DNA from: Flavobacterium enshiense DK69
GTDB taxonomy: Bacteria > Bacteroidota > Bacteroidia > Flavobacteriales > Flavobacteriaceae
DNA: 64,000 nt
Assembly (NCBI RefSeq): GCF_000498495.1
Contig: NZ_AVCS01000013.1
Location: 1 to 64,000 of the forward strand
Direction of reading: 5' to 3'
Below the pieces are notes generated by a model. It saw only the letters and a list, made by a program, of their open reading frames with translations. It did not search any database and was not told the DNA's origin. The translations under genes were made by a program, and so were the position numbers. Below, one piece after another: positions 43,101 through 51,683 of the stretch (its first letter is position 1; each line of letters starts with the position of its first letter).

Positions 43101-45381
43101 TCAGCGGTGATTGCTTTAAATCGTCAAAAAGAAATTCAAAATTGGTCGTGAAGTCCTTTATTTTATCGCTTACCAAGTCAGAGACAAAACTTTTGGGTAC
43201 GGCCTGTTTAGAATTCAGATAAACAGTATAATACAACCATTCTGGTGAATGACTGGATTCTATAGGAATGTAAATTTCATCAGGTTTACCTTCAATATAA
43301 GGCGCCAAATTATACGGACTTAGTCTTTTTAAAATGGCATTATAAACCGCTTCGTCTTTTAAATTGTTCTGCAGTTGCAATTGGTAAGCTACATTAAGCG
43401 GATGCAATGGACTGAATTTAATCTTTTCTTCTCCACCTTGTTCTTTTACCACACCAAGCCAAAAAAGATTTTTTTGTTCCTGAGATAAAGGTTTATTTTC
43501 TTCCAATTTGTCCAACTGTTGGATAAAGCAGCTTACATAGGCAGTAGCCAACTCCTTTACCTCATCATTTAAATAGGTTAAACTAGGCAACAAGTTTCTC
43601 TTTTGATAGTATAAACGCAACTTATCAAAGGCTTCTTTAATTGTTGGTGGTAGGACTAAATCGTTTGCAGCGATTTTGTTTTCATTACCCAATGTCCAAG
43701 AATAAGCTTTGGATTGAATTAGCTGTTCTTCTTGTAATAAGTTGGTCCTGAATTCACCACTAACGGTCTTTTCATTGTTTTTAAACAACAATTTAATAAC
43801 AGCATCTTCTTTTATGAATTTGAAATCAAGTCGATTTTCTCTTTTTTCTTTCCAAACATCAATACCCGTTATCGGTTTAAGTGCCTCAAAATCTGATTTG
43901 ATGGCGATAGGAATGGCAATTCCAAGTAAATCAACCTTAAAATGAATTAAGTCTTCTTGGGCTAATGAATTTTCGTAATCCAATAACAAATGTTGGTCTT
44001 CTTGAACACTAAAAGTAGTATCCAATTTTATAGTATCATGAGTAGCGATACTCCCATTCGGATTGAAAACGTAGGTAGATTGCTCTTTTAATAATAAATA
44101 AGAATTGTTTTTCTGCACATTTAACTGAAAGGTCCCTTCAAAAGCACTAAGAGCAGTCGATTCAAAAGGAAGGTGTAATATTCTTATAACATAACGCTTA
44201 TCAGTATCAGGATCTCGATATTCAACTAAACTAAATAAGTCATCCGCTTCAAAATTGGTAAACTCGAGTACAATTGAATACCCACTATTAGAAACACTAA
44301 TATTTTTAGAACCTACCTTTACAGCAAGTCCTTCTTTTTTGATAAATTGATCAAATCGAACACTAACATTAAATGGTGTTTCGATGGAAGGATTAAATAC
44401 AATTAAATTGATATTTCTCTTTTTCGCCACACTTTCACCATCTTCTCGTTTCCAAATAGTCTGAAAGAGGTTATTGTATTCTAGAGCTTGGAAAACAGGA
44501 GGGTTTTTCTCTTTTTCTTTATCCATCCAGGTTACAATCTGCCCATAGTCAAATTCATGCCAATCTTCTTTTATAAATTTTGTGACGGCAGTATCAGGTA
44601 AATCTTGCTCTAAATCAGAAGCGGGGTTTCCATGTAGAAAAATGTTCTCAAATTTTTCGTAAAGCTTAAAATTATCCGCTAAATCTTTTTCCAAAGAACC
44701 ATTTTTACTCGCTAATTCCGCTTGTGGAAAAAGTCCTAAGTAGCGATAATCTTTAGTTTTAATCTCACCCTTTTCAAGTGAATTGATAACCTGTTCGTAA
44801 TCAAAAATGGTATTATTGTCCTCAACAACACTTTTAGTTTTTCGCTCTAAAACCGCTTTTAAAATAGTTTTCTCGTGCTTTTGTAAAGAAGTATTTTGGT
44901 CGATATCCTGTTCAATTTGACTTTTAAAACGCGAAAAATGCAAAGGCATACCTTCCTTGCTCAAACTACCACTACCACCCAATAAACTATCCAGTTTACC
45001 ACTAAATAAAATAAGTATGGCTGTACCTTCAAACACATCCTTTTGGTCAGCTACTTTGTTTCGTAACATAGTAAAGTAGTCTTCCGAGGCATAAGCACTC
45101 GAAGCGATAATCACTTTAGCGTTATCAATCAGTAAGCAAAAAGTAGTATAGGCTTCACCACCATCAGGGTGCGTATAAGAAAAAGGTACTGTAGCTACAT
45201 TGTCTTGCTCCTGTAAGGCTGAATAAAGTTGCTCAATGGTTTTTGGGTCCTCTAAAAAAAGATTAAAACGATCACCATACTGAATTTTTTGCGTCTGAAA
45301 ATAATTCAGAATTAAATTCGTAACATAGTTATATAATTGACTTGGTGTACTCTTATATAGTTGACTTGACGTACTGTGCAT
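40183..45381 (-). CDS. dptH: DNA phosphorothioation-dependent restriction protein DptH
   Basis: About 1732 residues from the ATG at 45381; a GTG four codons earlier is an alternative. The long N-terminal part has no motif I recognise. The C-terminal part is a HerA/FtsK-like ATPase: Walker A GTMGTGKTQFTKS near residue 1390, LGILIFDYKGDYI, Walker B LVDEADNFLS near 1617 and ILSTQFLNHF (sensor). With DptF and DptG it degrades DNA lacking phosphorothioate. Its start lies inside dptG, so translation is coupled. Confidence 0.93.
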   Translation of the reverse strand: MHSTSSQLYKSTPSQLYNYVTNLILNYFQTQKIQYGDRFNLFLEDPKTIEQLYSALQEQDNVATVPFSYTHPDGGEAYTTFCLLIDNAKVIIASSAYASEDYFTMLRNKVADQKDVFEGTAILILFSGKLDSLLGGSGSLSKEGMPLHFSRFKSQIEQDIDQNTSLQKHEKTILKAVLERKTKSVVEDNNTIFDYEQVINSLEKGEIKTKDYRYLGLFPQAELASKNGSLEKDLADNFKLYEKFENIFLHGNPASDLEQDLPDTAVTKFIKEDWHEFDYGQIVTWMDKEKEKNPPVFQALEYNNLFQTIWKREDGESVAKKRNINLIVFNPSIETPFNVSVRFDQFIKKEGLAVKVGSKNISVSNSGYSIVLEFTNFEADDLFSLVEYRDPDTDKRYVIRILHLPFESTALSAFEGTFQLNVQKNNSYLLLKEQSTYVFNPNGSIATHDTIKLDTTFSVQEDQHLLLDYENSLAQEDLIHFKVDLLGIAIPIAIKSDFEALKPITGIDVWKEKRENRLDFKFIKEDAVIKLLFKNNEKTVSGEFRTNLLQEEQLIQSKAYSWTLGNENKIAANDLVLPPTIKEAFDKLRLYYQKRNLLPSLTYLNDEVKELATAYVSCFIQQLDKLEENKPLSQEQKNLFWLGVVKEQGGEEKIKFSPLHPLNVAYQLQLQNNLKDEAVYNAILKRLSPYNLAPYIEGKPDEIYIPIESSHSPEWLYYTVYLNSKQAVPKSFVSDLVSDKIKDFTTNFEFLFDDLKQSPLKINVINLGDCKEVVEGIFNYYRKYLNLHLTKRLSDLLPIEIHIYGSDKIVTKFEELTFYENVEDIKKHLGIELKTKNFGEDDLLYAFLENVKFYSKKLPTKAEPYEYAHVTFYQFDVTKTGISYDDMSLVKTGISFNGLMADVSSTPGTENYRTGFGVKDLVEQPNALIQLSSLYNAFVRVSLNNDPFERNKAICTTIDYDVKKQLEQLYRDSQWVTYIDPKVDLDFFKENKDLVIIHYSDQYHNSNGYDAITVSRKTSQYEFVVKEFLESHNVQFDSATDTLAIINFFNAINGEWLLKLIRQHSHFPKEKLSLLSGVKTALTFLYHPNIIWIPISLEEILRVSGNAGLDMGEGLFSTKNLGAIGSFSDDLLFIGLEHYEGELLMHFYPVELKIGGSGIVKKGIEQGKRTATLLQEHLNKEGFLSSFYKNFFAKLALTNAEKMKLFHVWDSQNWDVILNNYRQDLLNSDFTISNRLKPAIGVFGLVYFGNDIYQRKINITDNFMRVDLREEDGYNFLVQSVDDLIHLFHKTQTTIEKSKLLIHSISEMAAVDLFSLEETSILDKNPTATQTISAETSTPVPADQVQKTTTQHNTGGGIEILFGTDLNSSKPVIWEPNNTNKVMHTNTGIIGTMGTGKTQFTKSLISQLVSNSDKNIGDEKLGILIFDYKGDYIKEDFVSKTNARVLEPYHLPYNPLSLDATEQSKPMLPLHTANDLKETISNAFNLGNVQKQRLRDVIVEAYEDKGIQKANRDSWLLTSPTLGDVCDIYLASEKNSQDSLYAAISNLSEFEIFEPDSSKTQSLYFLIEGVVVINLSGYDESIQNLIVAITLDAFYTQMQRHGHSTINGQMREIKKMILVDEADNFLSKNFTSIRKILKEGREFGVGTILSTQFLNHFATSENEYSNYILTWVIHRVNEIKTKEVDSLFSLETKQQNENLIRTIKGLEKHQSIVNLAGSEPILIKDKAFWELT

Positions 45382-46825
45382 CTCCGCTATCACTTTTTTT
45401 CTCGATTAAATTAATTTTTTCAAACAGCTTGGTAATTTCTAATTTGGTGGTTTCATCAAAGGCAATACCACGTTCCTTAAATTTATCCCATAATACTTTG
45501 AGTCGTATTTTATCCTCCTTACCAATACACAATCTAGTCAAGAAAAGTAAAAGCTCTTGTGACAAAACCATGGTATTACCTAAACGACCTCTGTTTTTGG
45601 TGTAATTCGTTTTTCCAAATTGTACATACCATTTCGCATAATCACTGTAGGGTTTAGATCGAGAAGAATTTTCAAACTGGTATTTAATTTTAAACCAAAG
45701 GGAATAAATATTCTTTTCAATAGCATTTGAAAAAGATTTATTTACCATATCTAATGCTAAAAGGCGTTCACAATCTTCCCAATTTTTCCCGGTGTCAAAA
45801 ACAGTGATACTATCAGTATAAAAAGCGGTGAGTTCTTTTAATTTCTCTTGAAGCAATTCAAGTTCATTAGAAGCTAGATCATTACATATTGAGATAATAG
45901 AATGATAGTCACCTATATTCTTTTCATCAATGGTGATATAGTTTAATAATTCTATGGCATTTACATGGGCAAAGGCTGCTTCTGAAACACGATTTAATTG
46001 TTTCCATCCTGTCAGATGATTAGACAACCTATTTTCTGATAGGGTTTCCCAATCCATAGTATAGTAAACAGCTTTTACTGTTCCAGCTCCAGAGCCAAAA
46101 TCATTCAAATGAAGTAGGAATTGATTTAAGTAATGAAAATAATAGTATTTAAAAAAATCTTCAGAATACTTGAGTAAAAAAGCCGGGTTGTTAAGTAGAA
46201 ATGAAAAGTCCTCTTGAAAAGTTGTTTTTAATTCTGGAACCACATTATAGTAACCACTGACTTTAGTTTTTGTTTTGTTTTCAGGTAATTCAGGCAAGCT
46301 TTCAAGTAGTAATTGATGAAGTATATTTTCATCCGTTTCAAACTCTGTATTCAAATTTTCGGTATAATCCTCCAATTCAAATAGGTCAATGATAAATTTT
46401 GGTAGTTCTTTAATCGCATTATGGTTATTGATAAAATTCATATACAATAAGGTTTTACTGTTAAATTTTATCAGCCCTTGATCCTCATTGAAAAAAAGAG
46501 TGCTAATCAAATTCTTTAATTCTTCCGGTTTTTCGGTTGAAACTCTTGATAAAGCGTTGTTTAAAATGGTCGCTTTAAACTCCGTTTTAAAAGAATTATC
46601 ACTGTTTGGAAATTCTACTTGTCCTTTTGAATGCAATAGGCGATAAAGCTCGCCCACGATACCTTGAAACGATTTAAAATCATCGCCAAACGAATCACCA
46701 CTGGGATTAGTTTTAAATGGCAACAACTTTATTTGATTTCCAGTAACATGGCTAAAAGTCTTATTTTTAAAATAGCGTTTCTCTAGGCTATTATCTCCAG
46801 TTTTATGTAATATTATAGTTCTCAT
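45353..46825 (-). CDS. dptG: DNA phosphorothioation-dependent restriction protein DptG
   Basis: 490 residues, cytoplasmic, no catalytic motif visible; identified by position between dptF and dptH and by length. Part of the three-protein restriction module. It overlaps dptF by 4 bp and dptH by about 29 bp. The overlap with dptH contains a 24-bp imperfect tandem duplication. Confidence 0.88.
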   Translation of the reverse strand: MRTIILHKTGDNSLEKRYFKNKTFSHVTGNQIKLLPFKTNPSGDSFGDDFKSFQGIVGELYRLLHSKGQVEFPNSDNSFKTEFKATILNNALSRVSTEKPEELKNLISTLFFNEDQGLIKFNSKTLLYMNFINNHNAIKELPKFIIDLFELEDYTENLNTEFETDENILHQLLLESLPELPENKTKTKVSGYYNVVPELKTTFQEDFSFLLNNPAFLLKYSEDFFKYYYFHYLNQFLLHLNDFGSGAGTVKAVYYTMDWETLSENRLSNHLTGWKQLNRVSEAAFAHVNAIELLNYITIDEKNIGDYHSIISICNDLASNELELLQEKLKELTAFYTDSITVFDTGKNWEDCERLLALDMVNKSFSNAIEKNIYSLWFKIKYQFENSSRSKPYSDYAKWYVQFGKTNYTKNRGRLGNTMVLSQELLLFLTRLCIGKEDKIRLKVLWDKFKERGIAFDETTKLEITKLFEKINLIEKKSDSGDAQYVKSTI

Positions 46826-48564
46826 AGTACTTGAAAAGTATAGCCTCCAAAAGGATTTTTTGAAAATTGATAATCTACCGCTTTACCTATATTAATTTCA
46901 TCTATATATAGTGAAGCTTTGTGGTTATTTTGATTGGTAAGTGTCGTGATAGTATTGACAAAATATATAAAATTGTTATTGTCTTTTTTATTAGGACGAT
47001 AGCCTTTGGAAACCATTTTTAAGGTTTTAAACAAACTATAATCCACATGTATTTTAAGACTTTCTTTTTCCTGGTTTATCTTGTATGCCAAGCTAAACTC
47101 TTGCGTGAATTTGTGTAAAATATCATCACTGTTTTTAGAATTTAATTTTAAGTCTGGTATAGGGTCAAAGTCTTTAAATACTCTGTATTTCGTCTGTTTT
47201 TTACCAACGTTGATTATCACTTTTCCATTAGATTTTGCATCTCCATTCCAATTTCTAGCAGCCACCTCAACAAGACCATATATCTTTTGAATATAGGCAG
47301 GGTTGTTGTTATTGTAATGATACAGCCACACTAAGTATTCTTCATAATCTACTTCCTTTAAGCTATCTTGTTCATAATAATTGCTGAAGTAATTCAATCG
47401 AATAAAAAAACGGGCAAGTGTACTTTTTACAATTGGTGTACTAGCTAATCGCGATTGAATAGTATTGATATAGTCACTATTAATATGTGACTCAAAAAGA
47501 GGAACCGGATTTGAAGCATTAATTAAAGAAAGTAAAACTTCATCAGTAGCAGCATCTCTAGTTAAGCAAGGATCTAAACGCTCTATCTTTTCAAACAAAC
47601 TGGAAAGCTCAGGGTGTTCAAAGATATAATTAGGCAATAGGTTAGCTAAAAACTCTGTACTGCTAAAATTAGTGATACGATGAGCATAGTCAGTTACATT
47701 CAAATCTGCTAAATCAACCGGTACAATTAAATCATAGACAAAGTTCAATAAGGTTCGTAACGATACAATTTCTTTGCTCTTTACAATCGCCTTTATAATA
47801 AGTTGTGCAATTAGTTGCCTATTGTTTTCACTAAAAAGGAATTCATAATTGTATAGTATAGGACAATTTAGTCCTTCGGCTAAACTTTCTTTATAGGAAA
47901 CATACGCTTTGTAAAGAGAATTAATATCATTATTCGCAACAATCCTTTCAAATAGTGTAGTAATTAGTTCCGAAACAGCACCTCCCGCAGTTAAGGAATA
48001 CAAATGGTAATCTGTAAAATTTACATGATGAAAAGAACTACCATCATCAAAAGCATCATCATGTACAATATCGGCATCCAATATTTTATTAACAGAAATA
48101 TATGCTTTTAGTTGTGTAAACTCAGATCCAAATTCTTCAATAAACTTACTGAGTGTTCCAAGATTGATAGCCAGTATTATTTTGTCTGTTGCAGTACTTA
48201 TTGCATCATCTTTAAAACCTTGCAATAATTTGTATAAGGTTTGGTTAGAAGATTCATGTGGATTATGAGATTCGGTAGCATCATTATGTATTGTAAATTG
48301 ACTGATTTCATATTTAAGTTCATCATGCAAATGAGATAAAATATGTGATTTTCCGTCTCCAACATTTCCACAAACAAGCAACAATTGAGCTGTAGTCTTT
48401 TGGCTCGCCTTAGAAATGATATTTTTTAACTTTTTCTCAACCTCTCTATCAATATGCAGGTATTTTTTAAATCCATTTAAGTTAGAATAGGTTCCTTGAG
48501 CTACAGCATGCTTTGAAGATTCTCGTAATTTTTTTAATTCCTCAATAAATGGGTCTATTGTCAT
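46822..48564 (-). CDS. dptF: DNA phosphorothioation-dependent restriction protein DptF
   Basis: 580 residues. P-loop CGNVGDGKSHILSHLHDEL with Walker A GNVGDGKS at 66-73; a following HNDATESHNPHESSNQTLYKLL is typical of DptF. ATPase of the restriction module. It starts 14 bp after the xre gene, so both are on one transcript. Confidence 0.92.
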   Translation of the reverse strand: MTIDPFIEELKKLRESSKHAVAQGTYSNLNGFKKYLHIDREVEKKLKNIISKASQKTTAQLLLVCGNVGDGKSHILSHLHDELKYEISQFTIHNDATESHNPHESSNQTLYKLLQGFKDDAISTATDKIILAINLGTLSKFIEEFGSEFTQLKAYISVNKILDADIVHDDAFDDGSSFHHVNFTDYHLYSLTAGGAVSELITTLFERIVANNDINSLYKAYVSYKESLAEGLNCPILYNYEFLFSENNRQLIAQLIIKAIVKSKEIVSLRTLLNFVYDLIVPVDLADLNVTDYAHRITNFSSTEFLANLLPNYIFEHPELSSLFEKIERLDPCLTRDAATDEVLLSLINASNPVPLFESHINSDYINTIQSRLASTPIVKSTLARFFIRLNYFSNYYEQDSLKEVDYEEYLVWLYHYNNNNPAYIQKIYGLVEVAARNWNGDAKSNGKVIINVGKKQTKYRVFKDFDPIPDLKLNSKNSDDILHKFTQEFSLAYKINQEKESLKIHVDYSLFKTLKMVSKGYRPNKKDNNNFIYFVNTITTLTNQNNHKASLYIDEINIGKAVDYQFSKNPFGGYTFQVL

Positions 48565-48578
48565 TAGATATTTTATGA

Positions 48579-48791
48579 TTAAAGTTGATTTAATAATTCG
48601 GAGATAGTAATATTGAATGCTTTTGCAATTTTTTCAACAACAACCAAGGATACATTTCTCTTTCCTGCTTCAATGCCAGGTATATATGTTCTATCCAAAT
48701 CAGAAAGCTCAGCTAATTTTTCTTGCGAATACCCCTTCGATATTCTTAATTCTCTAACACGTTGACCAAACTTAATTTTTATATCCTCCAT
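48579..48791 (-). CDS. Xre-family regulator, controller-protein-like
   Basis: 70 residues, one helix-turn-helix: FGQRVRELRISKGYSQEKLAELSDLDRTYI (about 8-37) and VVEKIAKAFNITISELL. Size and sequence type match C (controller) proteins of restriction-modification systems, which activate the nuclease gene with delay. It heads the dptFGH operon and a perfect palindrome lies 17 bp before its start. Most dnd loci are instead controlled by DndB, which is absent here. Confidence 0.88.
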   Translation of the reverse strand: MEDIKIKFGQRVRELRISKGYSQEKLAELSDLDRTYIPGIEAGKRNVSLVVVEKIAKAFNITISELLNQL

Positions 48792-48807
48792 CTAGCCAAA
48801 TACGCAC

Positions 48808-48844
48808 AAAGTCGACAATTGTACAATAGACAATTGTCGACTTT
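48808..48844. promoter_or_regulatory. Palindromic operator of the xre-dpt operon
   Basis: AAAGTCGACAATTG and CAATTGTCGACTTT are perfect 14-bp inverted arms separated by 9 bp. Each arm contains the sub-palindromes GTCGAC and CAATTG, and GACAATTGT occurs twice as a direct repeat, so two dimers could bind. Typical of autoregulating controller proteins. Confidence 0.75.
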
Positions 48845-49010
48845 ACTTACTAAAAGAAACCATTTTAAATCAATTTGATAGTTTAATTTATTCAACCTAA
48901 ATTATCAAACGACCTCATTTAAACATTATTTGGTCATCTCCCAAACTATATCAAATTTTCTCATTACTCATCAATAAAAACATTAGAATAACAAAACAAT
49001 TAACCATATT

Positions 49011-49043
49011 TTTCATAACAAACCAATTAGGTTTATTATGAAA
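49011..49043. repeat. Strong hairpin without T-run
   Basis: TTTCATAACAAACC and GGTTTATTATGAAA are inverted arms with one mismatch around the loop AATTA. It is not followed by a T-run, so it is not a standard terminator. Confidence 0.7.
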
Positions 49044-49079
49044 TTTCAAATTTATCTAACTAAAATAACTAATATATAA

Positions 49080-49115
49080 AAAAACAAAACCTCCCTTAAA
49101 TCACTTTAAGAGAGG
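49080..49115 (-). terminator. Terminator after the frameshifted gene
   Basis: On the minus strand CCTCTCTTAAA, GTGA, TTTAAGGGAGG, then TTTTGTTTTTTT. Confidence 0.7.
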
Positions 49116-49142
49116 CTGTATTTTAAACACTATCACTTATAA

Positions 49143-49836
49143 CTAAAAAGGAACCTTGTCATCCAAATCTTCACTTTTATTAAAATAATCCACGTATTCA
49201 CGGGAAGCAGAATACTTAACCTTAGACAAATCTAAACCCATCACGATTCTAAACCAATTAGAAGAATACCATTCATCATCTAAAATATTGTTATCTATTA
49301 ATAATTTCAGAAAGGATACTTCACCCCTATTAAAATTATTCACACTTTCAAAATTATATTTTTCAATATAACTAAAGTATATTGGATAATATAGACCATA
49401 AAACTCTAATTGCAAACCGAAATCAGACAACTCTATTTTTACATCATGTTCTTTACTAATTATAATTTTACCATCTTGTATATATCCTTCTTCAGTATAA
49501 TAGTCAATTAATAAAAAAAAACAATTCGTCTTTAATTAAGTCCTCCCCCTCAGTCAGCCATACTAACAATTCCCTTTCGTCTTCAAGATTCAACCTTCGA
49601 TACATATCTAGAAGATTCACATATCGCTGTTCACTCTCAAAATACAGAACAAAACTTTTCAATTGCTTTAGAATATCGAGTAATTCTCTTGAATTTTCAA
49701 TACCGGTAATATTTGGAAAGACATGTAAGTGTATATAATTTAATACCCATCGAATATATTCTTTTTTACTTGGGATATATCCCGGATTGGGAACAAGTTC
49801 AGTGATAATGAAATCTGGAAAAGGAAATTTTGACAT
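49143..49836 (-). pseudogene. Hypothetical cytoplasmic protein split by a +1 frameshift in a T9 run
   Basis: Two reading frames, 49836-49504 (start MSKFPFPDFIITELVPNP) and the frame ending at 49143, belong to one gene of about 230 residues. The break is a run of nine T on the minus strand (49513-49521). With eight T the protein would continue DELFFLLIDYYTEEGYIQDG and run without stop into SDFGLQLEFYGLYY, ending EDLDDKVPF. The second frame is open well before its first possible start, which supports one original gene. No domain recognised. It may be a real mutation, a slippage switch or a sequencing error. Confidence 0.75.
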
Positions 49837-49946
49837 TGGATTGTTTTTTTTGCAATATACAACAAGGACTATTTTATTTAAGATAACCGTAATAATCTAA
49901 GGATTTTTTAGCGCAAATATCTTACAATAATGCCTCCTCAGCTATT

Positions 49947-50485
49947 TTACCAAGTTGACTTCATGTTTCCTTCGAAATATTTTAAAAGTTCTAATGTATG
50001 TATCGATTTATTTATTAGATAAGTATCGCCATCTGTTTTAAGAATTACTCGTCTGTATAAATCACAGGTATTATCATAAATTAAAATAGTAAAAGAATGA
50101 ATCCCCATATCACAGCCTCTGAGAGTTTCTTCAAATCCTGCATCAGTAAGATCTTAAGAATTTCAACTAAGTCAATATTAATAATAGTAGAACTTTTACT
50201 CTTCCTTATTATACAATTTAAATTTTGAAACAATGCATTTGGTGTGATTTGTCCATCAATTTCATAACCCCAAAAGACATCAGAATTATCATTATTGACA
50301 GTGGTGAAATCATTCCAATTTTTGGGCCTATTATAATGAAGTACATTCCCTAATGAATCTATAAAATAGCCATAGTGTTCTAAACCCCGCGCAAGACTAT
50401 AATATTCATAATTTAAAAGGAAAGGTAAATTTTGGACCGAATAATCATTTTCACGAATAAATATTTTTAAAAATCCCTTTAACAT
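49947..50485 (-). pseudogene. Hypothetical protein, frameshifted
   Basis: The frame from ATG 50485 (MLKGFLKIFIRENDYSVQNL) reads well to EILKIL near 50148, then becomes unlike protein and stops at 50081. In another frame, DAGFEETLRGCDMGIHSFTI continues for about 65 codons, through LIYDNTCDLYRRVILKTDGD, to a stop at 49947. The joined product would be about 180 residues. No domain recognised; the style (small, soluble, acidic, near other orphan genes) recalls immunity proteins, which is only a guess. Confidence 0.65.
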
Positions 50486-50532
50486 TTTCTCAATTTAATA
50501 TTGGCACCTAACAGTTCGCTTAGCCTCCCATT

Positions 50533-51189
50533 TTAATGGCAGCTAATTGCTATAAGTGGTGTTTGGATTATTATTACATCACAATTTCTTTTCTCAATCT
50601 CACTTAATAATAATTGTTTTGAAATACTGTCAGGTATTTTACCCAAAATAGTTCTTGCTTTTTCAAAGTCTCCAATGTTTCTATATAACTCCGCAATCAA
50701 TAAGTGGTTGTTTGGCTCTATTTCATTCAATAGCTTTAGAAGCAGTTTTATATTATTTATAAAAATTTCCTTTTTTTCATTTGGAATTGATGCTTTTGAA
50801 TTTTCTCCATTTGCTAATGGATGCTTTCTAATCTGGTCATTATATTTTCTCAAAATATTTAGACGGATATAGAGCAATCTATTTCTGTTTATTGACCTAT
50901 AAATTATGTTACTTATTGTAATTAGTGAATATTTCTTTTCAAAATAATCTGCAGCTTCAACATAATCTTCAAATGACAATCCACCCAACATTTTTTTAAA
51001 CCAATAAAATTGATTACAGTTGTCACACTTCTGCAAATCTGTTTTTTTTAAATTTGGCAATTCTTCAAATGTTTCACCATCAGACCATTCAGTTAATCCA
51101 TAATATTTTACATGAAATGGCCCTGGATAGAATTTATTTTTATGTTTGCAATGAGGACATATTTTATATGAAGGATTTCCGATTTGCAT
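50533..51189 (-). CDS. Zinc-ribbon protein with helical C-terminal half
   Basis: 218 residues. CPHCKHKNK at residue 12 and CDNCNQFYWFKK at about 55 form a four-cysteine zinc ribbon. The remainder is helical, with a TPR-like LLIAELYRNIGDFEKARTIL near 165-185. Cytoplasmic, function unknown. The last residues (IIIQTPLIAISCH) look run-on, so the original end may have changed. Confidence 0.65.
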   Translation of the reverse strand: MQIGNPSYKICPHCKHKNKFYPGPFHVKYYGLTEWSDGETFEELPNLKKTDLQKCDNCNQFYWFKKMLGGLSFEDYVEAADYFEKKYSLITISNIIYRSINRNRLLYIRLNILRKYNDQIRKHPLANGENSKASIPNEKKEIFINNIKLLLKLLNEIEPNNHLLIAELYRNIGDFEKARTILGKIPDSISKQLLLSEIEKRNCDVIIIQTPLIAISCH

Positions 51190-51683
51190 ACTTTAATGGG
51201 TATTAAGTTTTGGGTATTAAGTAAGACATGGGATTTTCAACACTACCCCACAATAGAATTGCAAATGTAGAATTATTTTCATCTGTTCAATAGTATTGCG
51301 TCTGACTCACGTCCGCTTTTAGAAATACTTTGTTATCATCTTTAGTATTTGGCGAGACATTTCTTTGTTTTACCTTCTAAATTAGTATATCCAAAATACA
51401 GCTTCTTTTTTTGTCCGTACTGCAACTTACAAATAGAAATACCAAAATAATAGAATATAGCATGTCGTTTTATTTTTCATCGTAAAAATTGTTTGTTTAC
51501 GCATCACGTTTCCTTGCTTTGCATTGGTGGACTTTTGAAACCGCAAACTGTTTCCAAACGTCACCGTTTATTTATTGCTCAAAGGTTCTATTCTAAATGT
51601 CTACCGTAGTTAGCAGAATATTATTATTCTTCATTTAATGTTTTAAATCACTTTTATTATTTTTTCGCTGGACTAAAATTATT
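51190..51683. other. Noncoding region with possible gene remnant
   Basis: About 490 bp without an intact gene. On the minus strand, 51480-51342 carries pieces of a small lipoprotein in shifting frames (MKNKTTC, then ILVFLFVSCSTDKK, then LYFGYTNLEGKTKKCLAKY and a stop). This is weak and could be chance. Confidence 0.4.

Larger units (their letters stand above)
48845..49142. other. Noncoding region between the dpt operon and decayed genes
   Basis: AT-rich, no gene. It holds a weak inverted repeat (TTTGATA at 48874, TATCAAA at 48903), a strong 14-bp hairpin at 49011-49043 and a terminator at 49080-49115. Confidence 0.6.

Noticed and set aside
48808..48844. Terminator for the xre gene region
   Set aside because: The palindrome has no T-run and lies before, not after, the gene; an operator explains it better.
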